Origin: Inonotus obliquus
Lineage: Eukaryota; Basidiomycota; Agaricomycetes; Hymenochaetales; Hymenochaetaceae
Reading direction: 5' to 3'
Length of the DNA: 64,000 bases
Assembly (NCBI GenBank): GCA_032164295.1
Contig: JAJHTX010000011.1
Span: forward strand, 1,426,001-1,490,000
Under the pieces are notes generated by a model. The model was given only the letters and a program-made list of their open reading frames with translations, was not told the DNA's origin and ran no database searches. Shown one piece after another: positions 48,090 through 61,027 of the stretch (within the stretch, counting starts at the first letter, position 1; every line of letters begins with the position of its first letter). The position numbers and the translations under genes were made by a program.

Positions 48090-49135
48090 AATGTGTCACC
48101 GGAGTTCGTTTTGCTTATGTACAGTATGTAGCTACTGCATGCGGCGGTAGTTCATCAAGTATAATGGACTTCTTATTTTTATTGAGACGAAGACCTACAT
48201 TCTTCTCCGTTTGATACTATACAATAGAGCAAAGGAATGAAGACGAGCCGGGAAAAAGAGTCTTTCCTCGACACATCGAATCAAATATCGAATGGCAGGT
48301 GGCCATCGAGATGACATATAACCATCCATCACGGACTCCGGTAGGCGGGTTATCTTCGTCGTACTCTTGTCAGCACGGACGTGGAGATACGAAACAAAGA
48401 ATAAATGAGCGAGAGACTCGTTGTGTTTAATAATTTGTTTCCAGTGTCCAAGTGGACCGCTCCGAGTTCACTCGGAATGCTAGAATAGCTTCATACAGCA
48501 TCACGTATCCGATGATAGATATCAGCACTGTACGAGAATAACTCCCCAAGCAAGGCCAAAGACACCCAGTACTAGTAGTAGGGCCAGTACCTACTTATAA
48601 GTCAGTAATCGAGCCAATCGGACGTGCTGAGCTTAGTCACGTAGATGATAGGGCAAGGTTTCAATTTCAAGCCAATAATCAAGTTATCGAATAATAGATA
48701 TCAGGACGTCGTGATGAACGTTACACGTAGAATTAGAAGTACAATGGTAGTCGGAGGCTGCAAACATGACAAAAACGAATAAACTGTACGACATGCATAT
48801 GGGAGACATCATGATGTGCTTACTAAAGGGGACTCCGGGTGCTGGTCCCGATACCTATAGACCCGGCTCACGAGCGAGTGAAGAGGTTAAATATAAAACG
48901 AAGCAAAGGGTGAGTCCATGGTACCTACTTTGCGAGTGTTCCAAGTTCTGTTCCGTCGTATACTAGGCAACTTGTGTCCTTAGGTAGGTGTAGCTACAGT
49001 AGATCTTAGAATGCAATGAGTTTGTTTGATGGTAGATGCCCAAGGACCCAGACTGCTGAAAAAGAGAAAAGGTATTGCGAGTAGCGAAGAAGCTTGCTGA
49101 CGTATAGCATTCACTTGTATGACAAATCAAACCAG
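48090..49135. other. 3' flank of NLR-B, duplicated sequence
   Basis: Related to the 3' flank of NLR-A. It includes, near 48885-48930 and in reverse, a stretch like the FYV10 3' UTR, and at 49090-49135 the same junction segment (reads GACAAATCAAACC) that follows the FYV10 remnant beside NLR-A. The FYV10 coding remnant itself is missing here, probably deleted. Confidence 0.6.
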
Positions 49136-50960
49136 TACGTCCATACTCGTCTATTCACACCTCTGCAAAAACAAGGAACTAAAACAATACGTTCAGCGTC
49201 TCATGGAGCAAGTAACTCAGAGCCAAAGGAGAGTATTCAAGACGGGGAGGCCGAGGTTAGAGCGAAGGGCACGTCCTCCGACCTCTGCCCAAAGTGAGCG
49301 GGAGCCCTACCACCACATTTGACTCAGTGGTCTACTTGATCACGGAAAGAGGTCTTAGCAAGAAGAAATGGAATGGTTGCATTGGGTCAAGAGATGAAGA
49401 AGTCCGACTGGCTTGTATCAGATCGTGCAGCTGAGTTTGACGAAAAGCTGAATATTGAAGTATCGGACGATAGTTACATTGTAATAAACGCAGGCGGTAC
49501 ACTCTTTGGCATGTTGACGCCTCGTTGTCTTTGACAGTAAAAGATATATCTGTCCTGTGGAGAATCGCAATGCTCCAAATTAACTCAAGAACCCTCAAAA
49601 AATTGGTCCTCTAAATCGCACGCGAGCAATGTCCTTTATGTATGACTAAAGACAGCGTGTCAATTTAGCAGGAATTACAGGTGGCAGAGCGACTTACATG
49701 ATCACAGATAATCTCATTCCAAATAAACAACCAATATCGTCGAGGTGACAATTTGACAAAAGCGATCCTCGAAGGATCACAAAAAGGAAAAATTATACGA
49801 ACGCAGCAGACCCAGAGTAGTCTGAATTGAGTTGTGCATCCGCCGTCAAAGACGGACAGATATACACGCCAGCGAATTGAACTAAAAGGTAGAGTCTCTC
49901 GCCAGTGGTTACAAATGGTCTCCTTGAACCCGCCGGTGCGTCCTATCCTCAACCGATGACCGCTGACCGTGCTAAACCCAGTAGTCGATTTAATCTGGGA
50001 CCCCGAGACCCAATAGAGCCTCAAGACCCACAGACGTTCCACGATGAACATCCTACCCACAAAGCAGGCAAGACATACACCGTTCTCCAGAAAGCCCAAT
50101 CACAATCAAGTGAAAAGTGCATCCCGTTTTATCGAGAACATGCTTTCACGGCGATCCGCCAAGCAAAGCTCCCCTTAGCAAAAGCTGAGCAAACCCAAGC
50201 AAGTGCTGTTTCGTTGGACGCTGCCACGTCACGCCCAACGTCGTATACAGTTAGGTCAGATTGACATATAACGACATACAACGACATACAACCATCAATC
50301 GAGGACGCGAAGGCATCGTTGCGTGGCGGCGAAAATCGCACTCTTGTCGCCTCGCTGTGACAATGGGGGCGGAGGAGCTGACCTCTTCCCCTACCATCCC
50401 CCCATGTAACCAACTCCGAAAAGGTAGAACGGACACCCGTGCGGGAGGGAATGACCAAACCAACTGAAAAACGAGAGAGAAATGCTCACCCGATCCCTTC
50501 CATGCATCTCAATGCACCGAACCTCCGTCTCATCTCATCGAGAGCATCCCCTCAATGAAGGTCATCTCAAGGACGCGAGTTCGGGTCAGAATTTCTGGTA
50601 CATGGATTGGACGTTGGCGTCCAGACTCGTTTCGAGTCGGTCTTAAGGGATTTGAATGCTCAGACCTTACCCGCTCGCAAGGAGGGACGAAAGCCTAACG
50701 AAAGGCTTCATCCTGTTTGTGGCGAGCCTCCCGGCCTTGGAACTGCTGTGTCTTGTTGGACATGAGTAAGCCGGGGTCTACGCAATTTTTCCTCCTTTTA
50801 TAACTTCGAATCAATGCACGTGATGAACGGTAGTTGCCGGAGAAGTAAATCAGATTAAAAATCTAAATTATGATTCAGATTTTTACCTAGGCCTATGAAA
50901 ATAATACAAGCGACCACACTCGAATTTTACTCTCGACTCGAACATATCTAAACCTTGACC
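49136..50960. other. Intergenic region without a supported gene
   Basis: About 1.8 kb before the 3' end of cystathionine gamma-synthase. A 119-codon frame at 49905-50264 (plus) has no recognisable domain. A short direct repeat (ACGACATACA, two copies) lies near 50270-50288. Confidence 0.4.
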
Positions 50961-52944
50961 TCATGCCTTCAGCGCTTTGACAGCATCTTCAGCAGCCTCC
51001 AATGCCCTCCTAAATACCTTCACCAACTCGTCTCTCTCCTCGGTTCCAACACTCACGCGAACCAAGCCTTCTTCCACACCCCAACTTCCAGCCCACTTCA
51101 GTTCTTCATAGTGTGCGATGATCGTATAAGGGCACGCTAGAGTGAAGCTTGTTCCCAGTGAAGGGCCTTTGAGACACTCCAGAGCGTCGAAGAACGCGTG
51201 TGAGGCGGATAGATCCGTGAACGTTACGCTAAAGAGACCGCCAAACGCTGAGATGTCGGGAGGGAGGTCCGTCGCCCGGCAGGTATCATAATTCTCGCGC
51301 GTCGTGTATTTGGGATAGAACACGTTTTTGACGAGGCTGGGTTCACCGGAAGACGGGGAGTAGGACTTGAGAAAGTCACACACAGCTTCGGCATTTTCGT
51401 TGATAGTTTGAACACGTCGTCGGAAGTTGCGTGAGTTTCGCTCCATGAAGATGGCATCCTCGTTGAAATAGATGTCTTCATATTCTTTTTGTAGTGTAGA
51501 TTTGAGATTGTTATAGTGTCGTCCGTTTGGATTGAGAACCAAGCTGAAGAAATAAAAGGAAACATTCAGACGAATGACAGCAACAGGAGCATTAAGAAAT
51601 ACCTTCCGCCCATTACATTTGAATCTCCACTGAACACCTTCGTTAGGCTACTGACGACGATGTCCGCGTATGGAAGTACGGAGACATTTACAAAGTTCCC
51701 AACGGTCTCATCCACGACAATCAAGAAATCATACTTATCCGCAAGCGCGCGAAGACGCGGAAGATTGGGAGACCGAAGGAGCGGGTTAGATGGGAACTCA
51801 GTGAATAGTGCCAAAATTGGTGCATTCGTCGACGAAGAGTGGTGAGGGGAAAGACCTTCAAGAAGCTTTTCAAGCTCATCGATGTCACTGTCGACTCCGT
51901 GTCCAAAGTGATAACACCCCGGACCCCACTTCTCCAGAATTTTAAGCGTGTCAGTGTACGGGAAACCGAAACAGACGCTCTTTTTCTCAGGCCTCGTGAG
52001 AAGTGCTAAATGGTGCGCCCACCAGATCGCTGTCATGCCGGTCGGGTATAGAAACACATCGTCCTCGGTTACAGTTTCTACTCCACGAGAGCTTGGTCCC
52101 AGCTCTACGTCGTCAGCTCCCGCCTCTGGAGTGTTTCGTCCGCTATTGTCGCACGTATCGTGGACCAGAACACCCGCAATGCGGCGCTGGAGAGCACGTT
52201 TCGCGGCAGCAGCGTAACTCAGCGGCAAATTCCGGCCGTACCGTTCTTCCAAATACGAGTTTACATCATCGACGACTTCTTCCTCGGCTGTCGTAGGCGG
52301 CGATTGTGCTGCAGGCGGTGTTTTAACGGAGTAATGTCTATTTTGTGGCTTGGAAGGTAATCTCTTGAGCGCGGGAGGCGTCTGGTCGAGCGTCGGACTT
52401 ATCGGGGTCTCTGAAATCCTGGTTAAGCAGGTCACCGCTGTTCGACTTGAAATCCCCATTCCAGTGTGTTGCCAAAATTTCTTCGCTATTGGGAATGAAT
52501 CCGCGGGGAATAAAGCGATGTGCAGATCGATGCATGCAGAGCTCGATGGTGTAGCGTTGTCTTCTGGACAAACGACAAACTCGATGAGTCGAACGGTGAT
52601 GGAATGTTTGGCCATGAATTCGCGACAGAACTCGGCAGATTTCTTTGAAGGGAACAGCATGCAGCGTTCTCCTTGCCCACCGAACTTACTCTCGCATATT
52701 CCTGCAAGCTGGATGCCTGATGAGTACCAATTCACTCAGATAACTGAACGCGGTATAAACGTGCCTTTTGGATGCTCTTGTGAATGAAGAAACGGGGATA
52801 TCCAGTGACCATCGCGTTGATCACTCTCTTCTCTCCTTCCTCATATCCAATGTTATCTCTCCATGTCGGTAGAGAAACTGAGATCGCATGTGCCGTGAAT
52901 GGAGGCACAGGCTGCCCCAAGGTCTGTGTCATTGTCCCACTCAT
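50961..52944 (-). CDS. STR2: Cystathionine gamma-synthase (PLP enzyme)
   Basis: PLP-dependent Cys/Met metabolism enzyme that joins cysteine and an O-acyl-homoserine to cystathionine in transsulfuration toward methionine. Exons (minus) 52944..52765, 52708..51603, 51543..50961; 622 residues, typical of the long fungal form. The start region has PPFTAHAISVSLPTWRDNIGYEEG, the fungal signature. PLP-domain signs are YPTGMTAIWWAHHL, the aspartate segment FLIVVDETVGNF, and the lysine loop SSLTKVFSGDSNVMGG, with the Lys as Schiff base. Intron 1 starts with GC (frame allows no GT donor). ATG at 52932 is an alternative start. It shares a 291-base promoter with FYV10. Confidence 0.92.
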
Positions 52945-53235
52945 CGTCGGCGAGTATAAAGACAATTTCGCTCTTTTTTGTGGAGAAAGATGATCTAACA
53001 GTCAGGATAACGTGGTGGTAGAACGAAAGAAAGATGCTGCATGCAAACCAATGATCAAAGCGTCCGAGGCATGAACTGAGAACTTTTGTAAGTTTTGAGC
53101 AACTTTTTGATTGGTGCCGAGTGCCGATCAAGCGAGCGGAAGCGGAAATAAGCTCACGTGCAGAGAACACGCTGTCGAATCGTCACACTGCAGTGACCTT
53201 AGCACCGACAACGCCGCCGCCAGGTTGGGACAACG
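52945..53235. promoter_or_regulatory. Shared divergent promoter of STR2 and FYV10
   Basis: Only 291 bases lie between the two start codons, which point away from each other, so both core promoters are packed here. No definite TATA box was seen. Confidence 0.5.
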
Positions 53236-54600
53236 ATGAGCAACAAAGTGAACATCGAAGGTGCTCTCCTGTTCGAGCAGCCTTTCGCAAGGGTACGTTC
53301 GCAAATGCCTTCGTGCTTCACATCCATTACTTATTGTGATGTTTAGGTACCTTATGAGGCCTACCGAAAGGTCTTCCGCACGTCCCAGAAATACATCGAG
53401 CGCGAACTAGGCGCTGTACAGACATCCTCAAAGGATCTCTCGAAACAAGCCAAATCCAACTATGATCCCGCCGCAGCTCTCAAGTCCATAGACGCCATGA
53501 TTGGCAAAGTAGAAGGGCTCAAACGCAAGGTGCGCGTACTACTCAACCCCTTTCCTTCCCATTCGCTGAGCTGACAACTCTTCCATGAAAGCTCGCGGAC
53601 TTGCACGATAACTCTGGAATGCTTACTCAAGAAGTGATGCAAGACCGGTTCATGCATATTTCTGAGCTCGAGAATTTCACTTCTCGAGATGATCCCAGGT
53701 TTAATCGGTGGGCGGATACGAGGATTGACAGGTGGCTAGTTGATTGGGGACTGAGGAACGGAAAAGAGGAAACTGCAAGAAAGCTTGCGGAAGAAAAGGG
53801 AATTGAAGTAAGGTTATATAAAATCGTCTTGCATTGCACTCGGGCTGACGAAACTGCAGAAACTCGTCGACATAGACCTCTTCACCGACATACGCCGCAT
53901 TGAAGACGCACTGCGGCGGAACAGCTGCACTGAAGCACTCTCATGGTGTAGCGAGAACAAACCTGCCCTTCGGAAAGCCAAGAACACTTTGGAATTCGAC
54001 TTGCGATTACAGGAATTCATCGAGCTCGCCCGAGTGGGGAAGAACCTCGAAGCAATTGCTTACTCGAAAAAATATTTACTCGCGTGGCAAGATACGCATC
54101 TCAAACAGATCCGACAAGCCTCTGCCTTGCTTGCTTTCCCTCCTTCGGCTGCTTTTGGTCCTTATAAGCGTTTATATGACTTAGGGCGATGGGAGACACT
54201 CGTTCGTTCTTTCCGGCTCGCAGTCTATAATCTCAATGCCCTCCCAACCGAACCACTCCTTCACCTCGCTCTATACGGCGGCCTCGCATCGCTCAAGCTC
54301 CCGGTATGCTACGACCACGACCAACCTAAGAACCCAGATTGCCCAATATGCGACGGACCAGGACTCGGAACACTTGCGAAGGAGGTACCGTGGAGTCATC
54401 ATGTCAATTCGACCATCGTGTGTGCTGTTACCGGGAAGATCATGAACGAGGATAATCCACCTATGGTGTTCCCCAATGGATATGTGTATTCGCGTGATGC
54501 GTTGGAGGAGATGGCCGCTAAGAATAATAGGATAGTTACGTGCCCTCGGTCGGGTGAAACGTGCGAGTTTAGTGCGTTGAGGAAGGTATTCATTTCGTGA
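53236..54600 (+). CDS. FYV10: GID/CTLH E3 ligase subunit FYV10/MAEA
   Basis: RING-type subunit of the GID (CTLH) ubiquitin ligase, which in yeast degrades gluconeogenic enzymes. Exons 53236..53292, 53347..53529, 53592..53807, 53860..54600; 398 residues. Order: N-terminal coiled part (PYEAYRKVFRTSQKYIERE); LisH region near WLVDWGLRNGKEETARKLAEE; CTLH near DIRRIEDALRRNSCTEALSWC and FDLRLQEFIELARVG; CRA; and the degenerate RING-Gid end with CPICDGPGLG, CAVTGKIMNEDNPP, FPNGYVYS and CPRSGE. It ends EFSALRKVFIS as in orthologues. It is intact. Its 3' end is copied twice as fragments beside NLR-A and NLR-D. Confidence 0.93.
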
Positions 54601-55332
54601 TTGACGGACACTCCCTTTGCTTCGGTTTGTATTTATTTATTCGATTCCTCTCGTTCGGTATGTGCGTGTCTTCAATGTTGTACTTCGATTTTATAGTCAT
54701 ACTCGCAACCCCCGATGAGCATTGTACAGTACTACTAATCATAGGCAAATCATCCGTCATGGCCTACTATTGTTCGATCGATCACTACGAGAACTTACAT
54801 AATTTATCTCGGACGAAGGTCTGCGCTGTCGTCTAAATATTTAATAAGTCCAACGCGTTCGCTGGCTTGACTCGTAACTAAGTAGATGTGCACGTTATAT
54901 GACTCTTGAACTGATTGCCATGTACGTGTTGTCATATCATTTTATACGAGATACTGTACAAGGCTACTCTGGCTTTCGGAGTAGTGCACTTGGAGACAAG
55001 AAACACATTATTCAACGCAACGAGTCTCTGGCATGTTCCTTTGTTCCGTGATATCCACGGCCGTGCTCAGTTTTGATTACAGTACGATGAGGATAATCCG
55101 CCTGCCGGAGTCCGTGATGGTTACGTGTCTTTTCGAGAGACTAGGTGTGCCATGAATTGAAACGCGTGTACTAATGTGTCGATGAAAGACTTTCGCGTGG
55201 CTCGTCTTACTTTTCTTCATTCCCTTTGCTTCGTCTGAATAGAAATCAAGGAGACCACTATACTTTAAACAAATTAAAACAATCCGCTTAAAGTAATTAC
55301 ATACACAAGAAAAAGAATACCGGAGACACATT
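54601..55332. other. Convergent 3' flanks of FYV10 and NLR-C
   Basis: About 730 bases. They align by eye with the flank between the FYV10 remnant and NLR-D (61307-61979), for example the segments starting GTTGTCAT near 54928 and 61609. No gene was seen. Confidence 0.6.
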
Positions 55333-58300
55333 CTAGTTCCCTTCCCAGCCAAAGCATTCCGACCATCGATCTCCAATCGCTGTATCCGTGAAATCAATCT
55401 TTGTTGAGAATTCGCAGCTGAGAATGAGCGTGTTCCGAGGACTCAATAGAGTCCGTCGAAGGTCAGGCGGAATCCACAGGAGTAGATTACACCGGTTCCG
55501 TCTGCCCCGAATCCATCCATCATTATCCAATACCCAGTCCGACACGTCTCCTCTGCTAGATGATGCGGCAGCGGTCGAGTCACCGCCGTGCTTTCCCAGG
55601 CCTGAAACGTCCCACACCCTTACTGTCTTATCTCCGGAACCTGAAACGAGTCGTGTGCCATCGGAGGACAGTGACAGGGAAGATATGCGATTGGAATGGC
55701 CCAGGAGCACAGAGGTTGTTTGTCTGCTTTTCACGTTACATACTCGTATCGTGCGGTCGTCGGAGCCCGAAGCGACATGCAAACCATCAGACAAGAAAAC
55801 AACAGAGTTAACACTATCTGTGTGTTCCACGAAAGAACGGATGACTTGTTCGGTCCTTACGTCGTGGACGAGCACGACTTCATCGTCCGAGCCTGAAGCA
55901 AGTAACGTGCTGTCCGGTGAGAAGCAGACGCAGCATACAGAATCTGTGTGCCGTCTCAACGGTTCAGAGTTTGTCAGCCATGTACTGGTATCCCAGATTC
56001 TGACCGCACCATCGAGCGAACAAGATGCGAGTCTCCTGCCGTCGGGTGAATAAGCGAGTGACTCAACAGTATTCGAGTGACCGTGCAACGGACCAGCAAT
56101 GAGCACGCCCTTCGCAACATCCCACACCCTGATCGTCTTGTCCGAGGAACTAGATACGACCTTGGTACCACCTGGAGATACCGCAATGCAATTGACGCCA
56201 CCAGCGTGTCCTTCGAGGGGTCCGAGAGATAATGCTCCTGTCGAACCATCCCAAACTCTCATCGTGCCGTCCTCTGAACCCGAGATGAGTCGCGAACCAT
56301 CCGGGGTGAATGACACACATCTGACCGGTTTTGAATGACCTAAAAGAGGGCCAGCTACTATATCGCCGGTCAGAGCGTCCCATATTATGATCGAACCGTC
56401 GCCGGAGGCGGACGCAATGCGACTTCCGTCGGCAGAAAATGCAACGGAAAGAACACTGCCTGTATGCCTTTCGTATTTCTCCGGAGTGACTGTGCTTGGC
56501 GTAGCGTCCCAAACTCTCACCGTGTTGTCAGATGAATCTGAAATGATGTATTTTCCGTCAGGAGAAAATGTGACGCAAGTGATGATGCCAGTGTGACCCT
56601 CCAAAGGTCCGGAAACAATCTCTCCGCTGACTGCATCCCTAACTATCAAAGTTCCGTCATATGATCCAGAGACGATGCGGGTTCCACAAGGCGAGTATCC
56701 AACACACGCGACCCGCTTTTTGTGTCCTTCTAGAATGGATATAACATTCCCCTCGGAATCCCGAATCGTCACTTTCCCGTCATCGCAACCCGAGACGAGA
56801 TATCTGCCATCCGGTGAGAATCCGACAGAGTTGACATGTTCTGAGTGTTCAAATGACGCAAGAGCTAGTTCACCACTGTTTACGTTCCATATCCTAACCG
56901 TCTTGTCATTCGAGCTTGATGCGAGTTTAGTAGTATCGGAAGAAAAGGACAGTGATGTAACTCAATCTGTATGCCCCTTCAAATGCGACCGAATCCTTCC
57001 ATCCGAAGAATCCCAGATAATGATCGATTCGTCGCATGATCCCGAAGCGAACATGGATCCATCTGGCGAGACAGCAACCACCCAAGTATATTCGGAATGA
57101 CCCTTGAGGGGACCGAGGACCACATCGCCATTCTCAGCGTTCCAGACAGTCACAGTTCGACCGCCTGACACGAGTCGTCTCCCGTCAGGGAAGAAGCTGA
57201 CAGAATTAACTTCTGAATGGTTGATACAAATGACCTGTTCCCCGCTGTGCAGATCCCACACTCGAACAGTCCCATCGGGGGAGGCTGAAGCAATCCGCCT
57301 CCCATCTGGTGAAACGGAGATAGACCAGACGCTTTCAGAATGCCCCGCTAGTACCTTCAAGCACACCGCCGGCAGCTTAACACCTTTCCGCTTTATCCCC
57401 ACGGCTGAGCGTATGTACTTCGAATAATGGGCCGAAACACTTGACTCGTCCTGCGAGAGTGGGATCATGGAGACGTAGATATGCGGAACGCTCTCCATGA
57501 TGGGTAACGTGAATATACTTGCTAGCTTGCTGGCATTTTGCAAGAATGATGCTAGATCTGCATCCCGTTCCTGTCCGAAGTTAGTGTCTTGAACGCAGCT
57601 TCGAATGCCCGTAACTCACTCCGATCCACGAAACAACATCGAGGAGTGCCCGAACAGTCATACGCCCAAATTGCTTCTTCAGGCTGAGAACCTCAAACCA
57701 AAACAAAAGTCGATGGTATGCAAAGTCCGACAATTCCTCGACACGATCAGCAGAACAGTCGACATCCGTGGCATGTTGTGACCAGTAGAGGCATGCGTAT
57801 TCGAGATGCGTCGGAATGCCAGCATCAACCCGGCCAGCCAGTCCTGGGTCATCGTCGTTGCGGGCGAAAGACGTCTGCACGTCGCATATGTTGAAACGAA
57901 GGAGATCCTTCATGACGATAAAGCATCTGTCAACAATGTGATGCTTCGCTGCGGAAGCATCGATGAACCATGGGTCCTTGCAGCGTTCGGATGACATCAC
58001 GAAGTCGGCAAAAGATGCATGAAACAGGCTGACGGGACCCCCTGGAACAAACGAAAGGATACTGCGAAGCCTTGATAAGACGAGGAGCAAAGTCTCCTGA
58101 GGAGGAAATCCCAGAAGCCCGTCTATCGCCTTGATTGTCAACGGGACCTTGCTCAGGAGCAGCAATGATACCACTTTCACGAAGCGCTCCCTCGATCTGC
58201 TATTCCCCCAGACGATTCTAGAGCTTCGGAGCACGGTCGAGTACAGTTGATCAAGACAGAATCCAGCGAGCGATTGAGAATCTGATATAAGACGTTCGAG

Positions 58301-60493
58301 TTGGTCAAATGGATTGTCGCTATTCTTCACCATCTTCACCGCAGTCGACCCCCATATAAACAGACCGCCCGCCGCCTTGCTGAGTAAGGTCATATTCTCA
58401 TCCCACGGCCATCCAGATGGGACTCCCACAACCTCTCTGACTGCAGCGCACATCTCCTTGCGAATGTAAGCATGAACGTCTTCCCGGCTCGTTGGAGAGC
58501 TGTAATCCAGCTCTATTGCAGCGACATTATTCGGCTTGCTGGATAGGAACTTGTCAATATCATGTTCCCGGCGACTAGTAATCATGAACCGGAAGACGTC
58601 GGGCAACTTTGGTAGTTCCTTTTCAACTAGGTCCATCAGGCCACGTCGGGATTCGGGAGTACCGCATTCATCTAATCCATCGAGCGCAATCAAGATAGGC
58701 CCCGATATCGAGTCTGAAATACTGTGAAGTGGACTGAGAAGGAGCTTGTCGAACTGTCGAGATGAAGATGCCGTGGAGATAGTGTTGTCCTTGTCGGTCT
58801 CAGAGAGGATGGCTGATTCAATGGAAGGATCGAACATTGCAAGCTGATATGCAATCGACCTGATAACGGATGATGGCTGACTCTTCTCTCTCTCGAAGAA
58901 CATGAATGCACCGAGGCGAGACATGTCACGAAGGTGCTCAACGATGGTCGTGCTGATCGTGCTCTTGCCTGAACCTGCGACACCGTGAAGCCAAAGGAGA
59001 TTCTGCTTCGTCCCCGAAAAGATCCAGTCGATAATCTGGCTCCTGACTTCCACACGAGTCTCAGGTAGACAGACAGGGCGATCGAATGTGTCGGACAGAG
59101 TGGGATTCAGCCGCTGGTTCAACACTGGCAACAGTGTCAGCCACCTTGCACAGAGGTCAGAGTAATTACGAACCAAGGCTGTCAACCCTACTAGACGATC
59201 GCATAGACACGAAAGCTGTACCCAGATTCACACCAGACTCGATACCCTGCTTCAAACGGCCTAGCGATCGTTCGAATTCGTCGACTTTTTGAGTACTGGT
59301 CACGTCCAGCATTCGTCCTGCAGTTCATCGTTGGTATGAAAACACCAGCATGCATGAATAACTTACTGAGGAATGAACGTTTCACGTAATATTGGATAAA
59401 CAGGCAACACTCGATCGTCTGCTTCAGGAGTGCAACCATCATCCGTTGTAGGCTAACAGCTTTACCCGGAATCGCCTGAACATCGCTGACGAAGGAGAAC
59501 GCATCCACGATAGCTTGTACAAGGTCGATGACCCGCTTGTCGGTATCGAAAACACTTTTGACCGCCTAACGTAGGACTTCTCAGTTATAGCAAAAAACAG
59601 CAGCTCAGCAGAAAGTACGCACCGTGTGCAAGCCTTTGATTAGTTTCCATGCTATGGTGAGGAATGGATGAATCTAGATTGCCTCAGTAAAGAACTGAAT
59701 GACTGGAGCATTCTGGCGACTCACTTCAGACAACTGGTCCATGACTTGTCGAATCGCATCGAATCTTGAAAGCAGTTTCCCGACGGCGCGGTACAGGTCG
59801 CTCTGGGAACTAATTTGTGTCGCTGAGTTGTCGATTGATTGGGTGACATCCGAGGCACCTTCCAATCGCGCGATCTTGCTCCGCCGCACATCTTCTGACG
59901 TCTTATCCACGCTGATTTCGGCGGCTTTCATACCATCGATGACGCTGAGTAGGACGTCAATGCGACCTACGGATGTCATCCCCTTAGAGTTTGGCGCGAC
60001 CAGGTCGAGCAATGCTAATAATACAGACGTGATGAGCAACGGTGAGATCAACAACAAATGAATTGCCACCACCTTCTCCACCAGCACATCTGTTTATCAG
60101 ATCGACAGGCCGTATATCTATGGTACCCACACGAATGTTTGACGACCATGTTGAGTGGTGATTGACTTGGATGTTGAACTTCGCAGTTTGATCCACGGAA
60201 TCGCAAGCGCTGTGTATTGAGAATAAGTGACTGCTCAGTTGATCATGGAAACATTGAACACCGACAATACGAGAGGTTCATCCCAATTGGGAGAGATGCT
60301 CTTCTTGATGGTCGCTGTTCTTCTAGTAATAGCACCAAGCGTCACCTCCACATATAGGTCCGGGACGTTGCTATGTAGCGGGTGACTCCATTGCAAGTCC
60401 TCAAGGCGCATAACTGCAGCGAATGTCAATCACCACACTTCTTGAAAATCACAAACGACATGACCTACCTTGCAAACAGTAATGAGACGACAT
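55333..60493 (-). CDS. NLR-C: C2 / NACHT / WD40 protein with one in-frame stop
   Basis: Paralogue of NLR-A with the same nine-exon structure (minus): 60493..60469, 60413..60266, 60209..60073, 60014..59725, 59673..59623, 59565..59367, 59317..59174, 59124..57620, 57570..55333. If read through, it encodes 1578 codons before the natural stop: C2-like domain, helical region, NACHT (Walker A GVAGSGKST, Walker B ILIALDGLDE), 14 WD40 repeats and the LLWIPPDLRRTL tail. A TGA at 56964..56962 interrupts WD repeat 4; NLR-D has CGA (Arg) at that place. All other joins and frames are intact, so the stop is young, allelic, read through, or a sequencing error. Without readthrough the product has three WD repeats. 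Confidence 0.85.
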
Positions 60494-61027
60494 CGTGGTC
60501 CGCGGGAAAGAAGTATACACCCTAAGCCCACGAACAGGTATATATAGTGGACAGCTTGCGGTGCAGAGGGAGCATGATGGGTTGATAGACCTGTGCATGT
60601 AATAAGAACGGCTTGAGAATATTAATGATCCATTGATTGATCTAGGCCTTTGTGTCATCAACCTGCTACCAGCTCAGGTATGCGTAATGCGAAATCTCGA
60701 GCATAGCAACAGCGAATCCGAAATCAGAGGATCATTGAGTAACATTCATTTTTCACTGCATTCAATAGATACCGTGCTATGAACAAGGAGCATTGCAGGA
60801 TGAATCTGAGGAAAGTTGATCATCAGCGTCCCATCCTGCGAGTTGAGACACCACCAGGCGAGGTATGAAAAGGACACTTTCAATGGGGGAGAGCACAAGT
60901 AAAGTTCGAGGTTCGAGGAAGCTGCCAATTAATATTTGTGGGAAGGGAATGTAGGAGCGAAGAAAAGCACAGGCTTGATTTGTCATGCGGATGATGATGT
61001 CATACTGTACATCAGCATCTGTCCCTA
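60494..61027. other. 5' flank of NLR-C joined to copied segment
   Basis: From 60494 to about 60760 the sequence, read in reverse, is related to the 5' flanks of NLR-A and NLR-B. At about 60970-61005 lies the junction segment (GATTTGTCAT and a GATGATGATGTCAT run) shared with 43545-43575 in reverse. No gene was seen. Confidence 0.55.
60539..60546 (-). promoter_or_regulatory. TATA box of NLR-C
   Basis: TATATATA, 46-53 bases before the NLR-C start codon and at the same place as the TATA box of NLR-A. Flanking bases are conserved between the two genes. Confidence 0.6.

Noticed and set aside
49905..50264. 119-codon plus-strand open frame
   Set aside because: No recognisable domain, no paralogue in the cluster and no clear splice or promoter signals; left as intergenic.
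55388..56053. Long plus-strand open frame (221 codons) opposite the NLR-C WD40 exon
   Set aside because: Shadow of the coding strand. Similar antisense frames lie opposite the WD40 parts of A (40505-41104), B and D because of shared codon bias in the repeats.
56962..56964. TGA in NLR-C read as selenocysteine or programmed recoding
   Set aside because: Fungi of this group lack selenocysteine insertion as far as known, and a paralogue has CGA at the site; a simple mutation is a better explanation.
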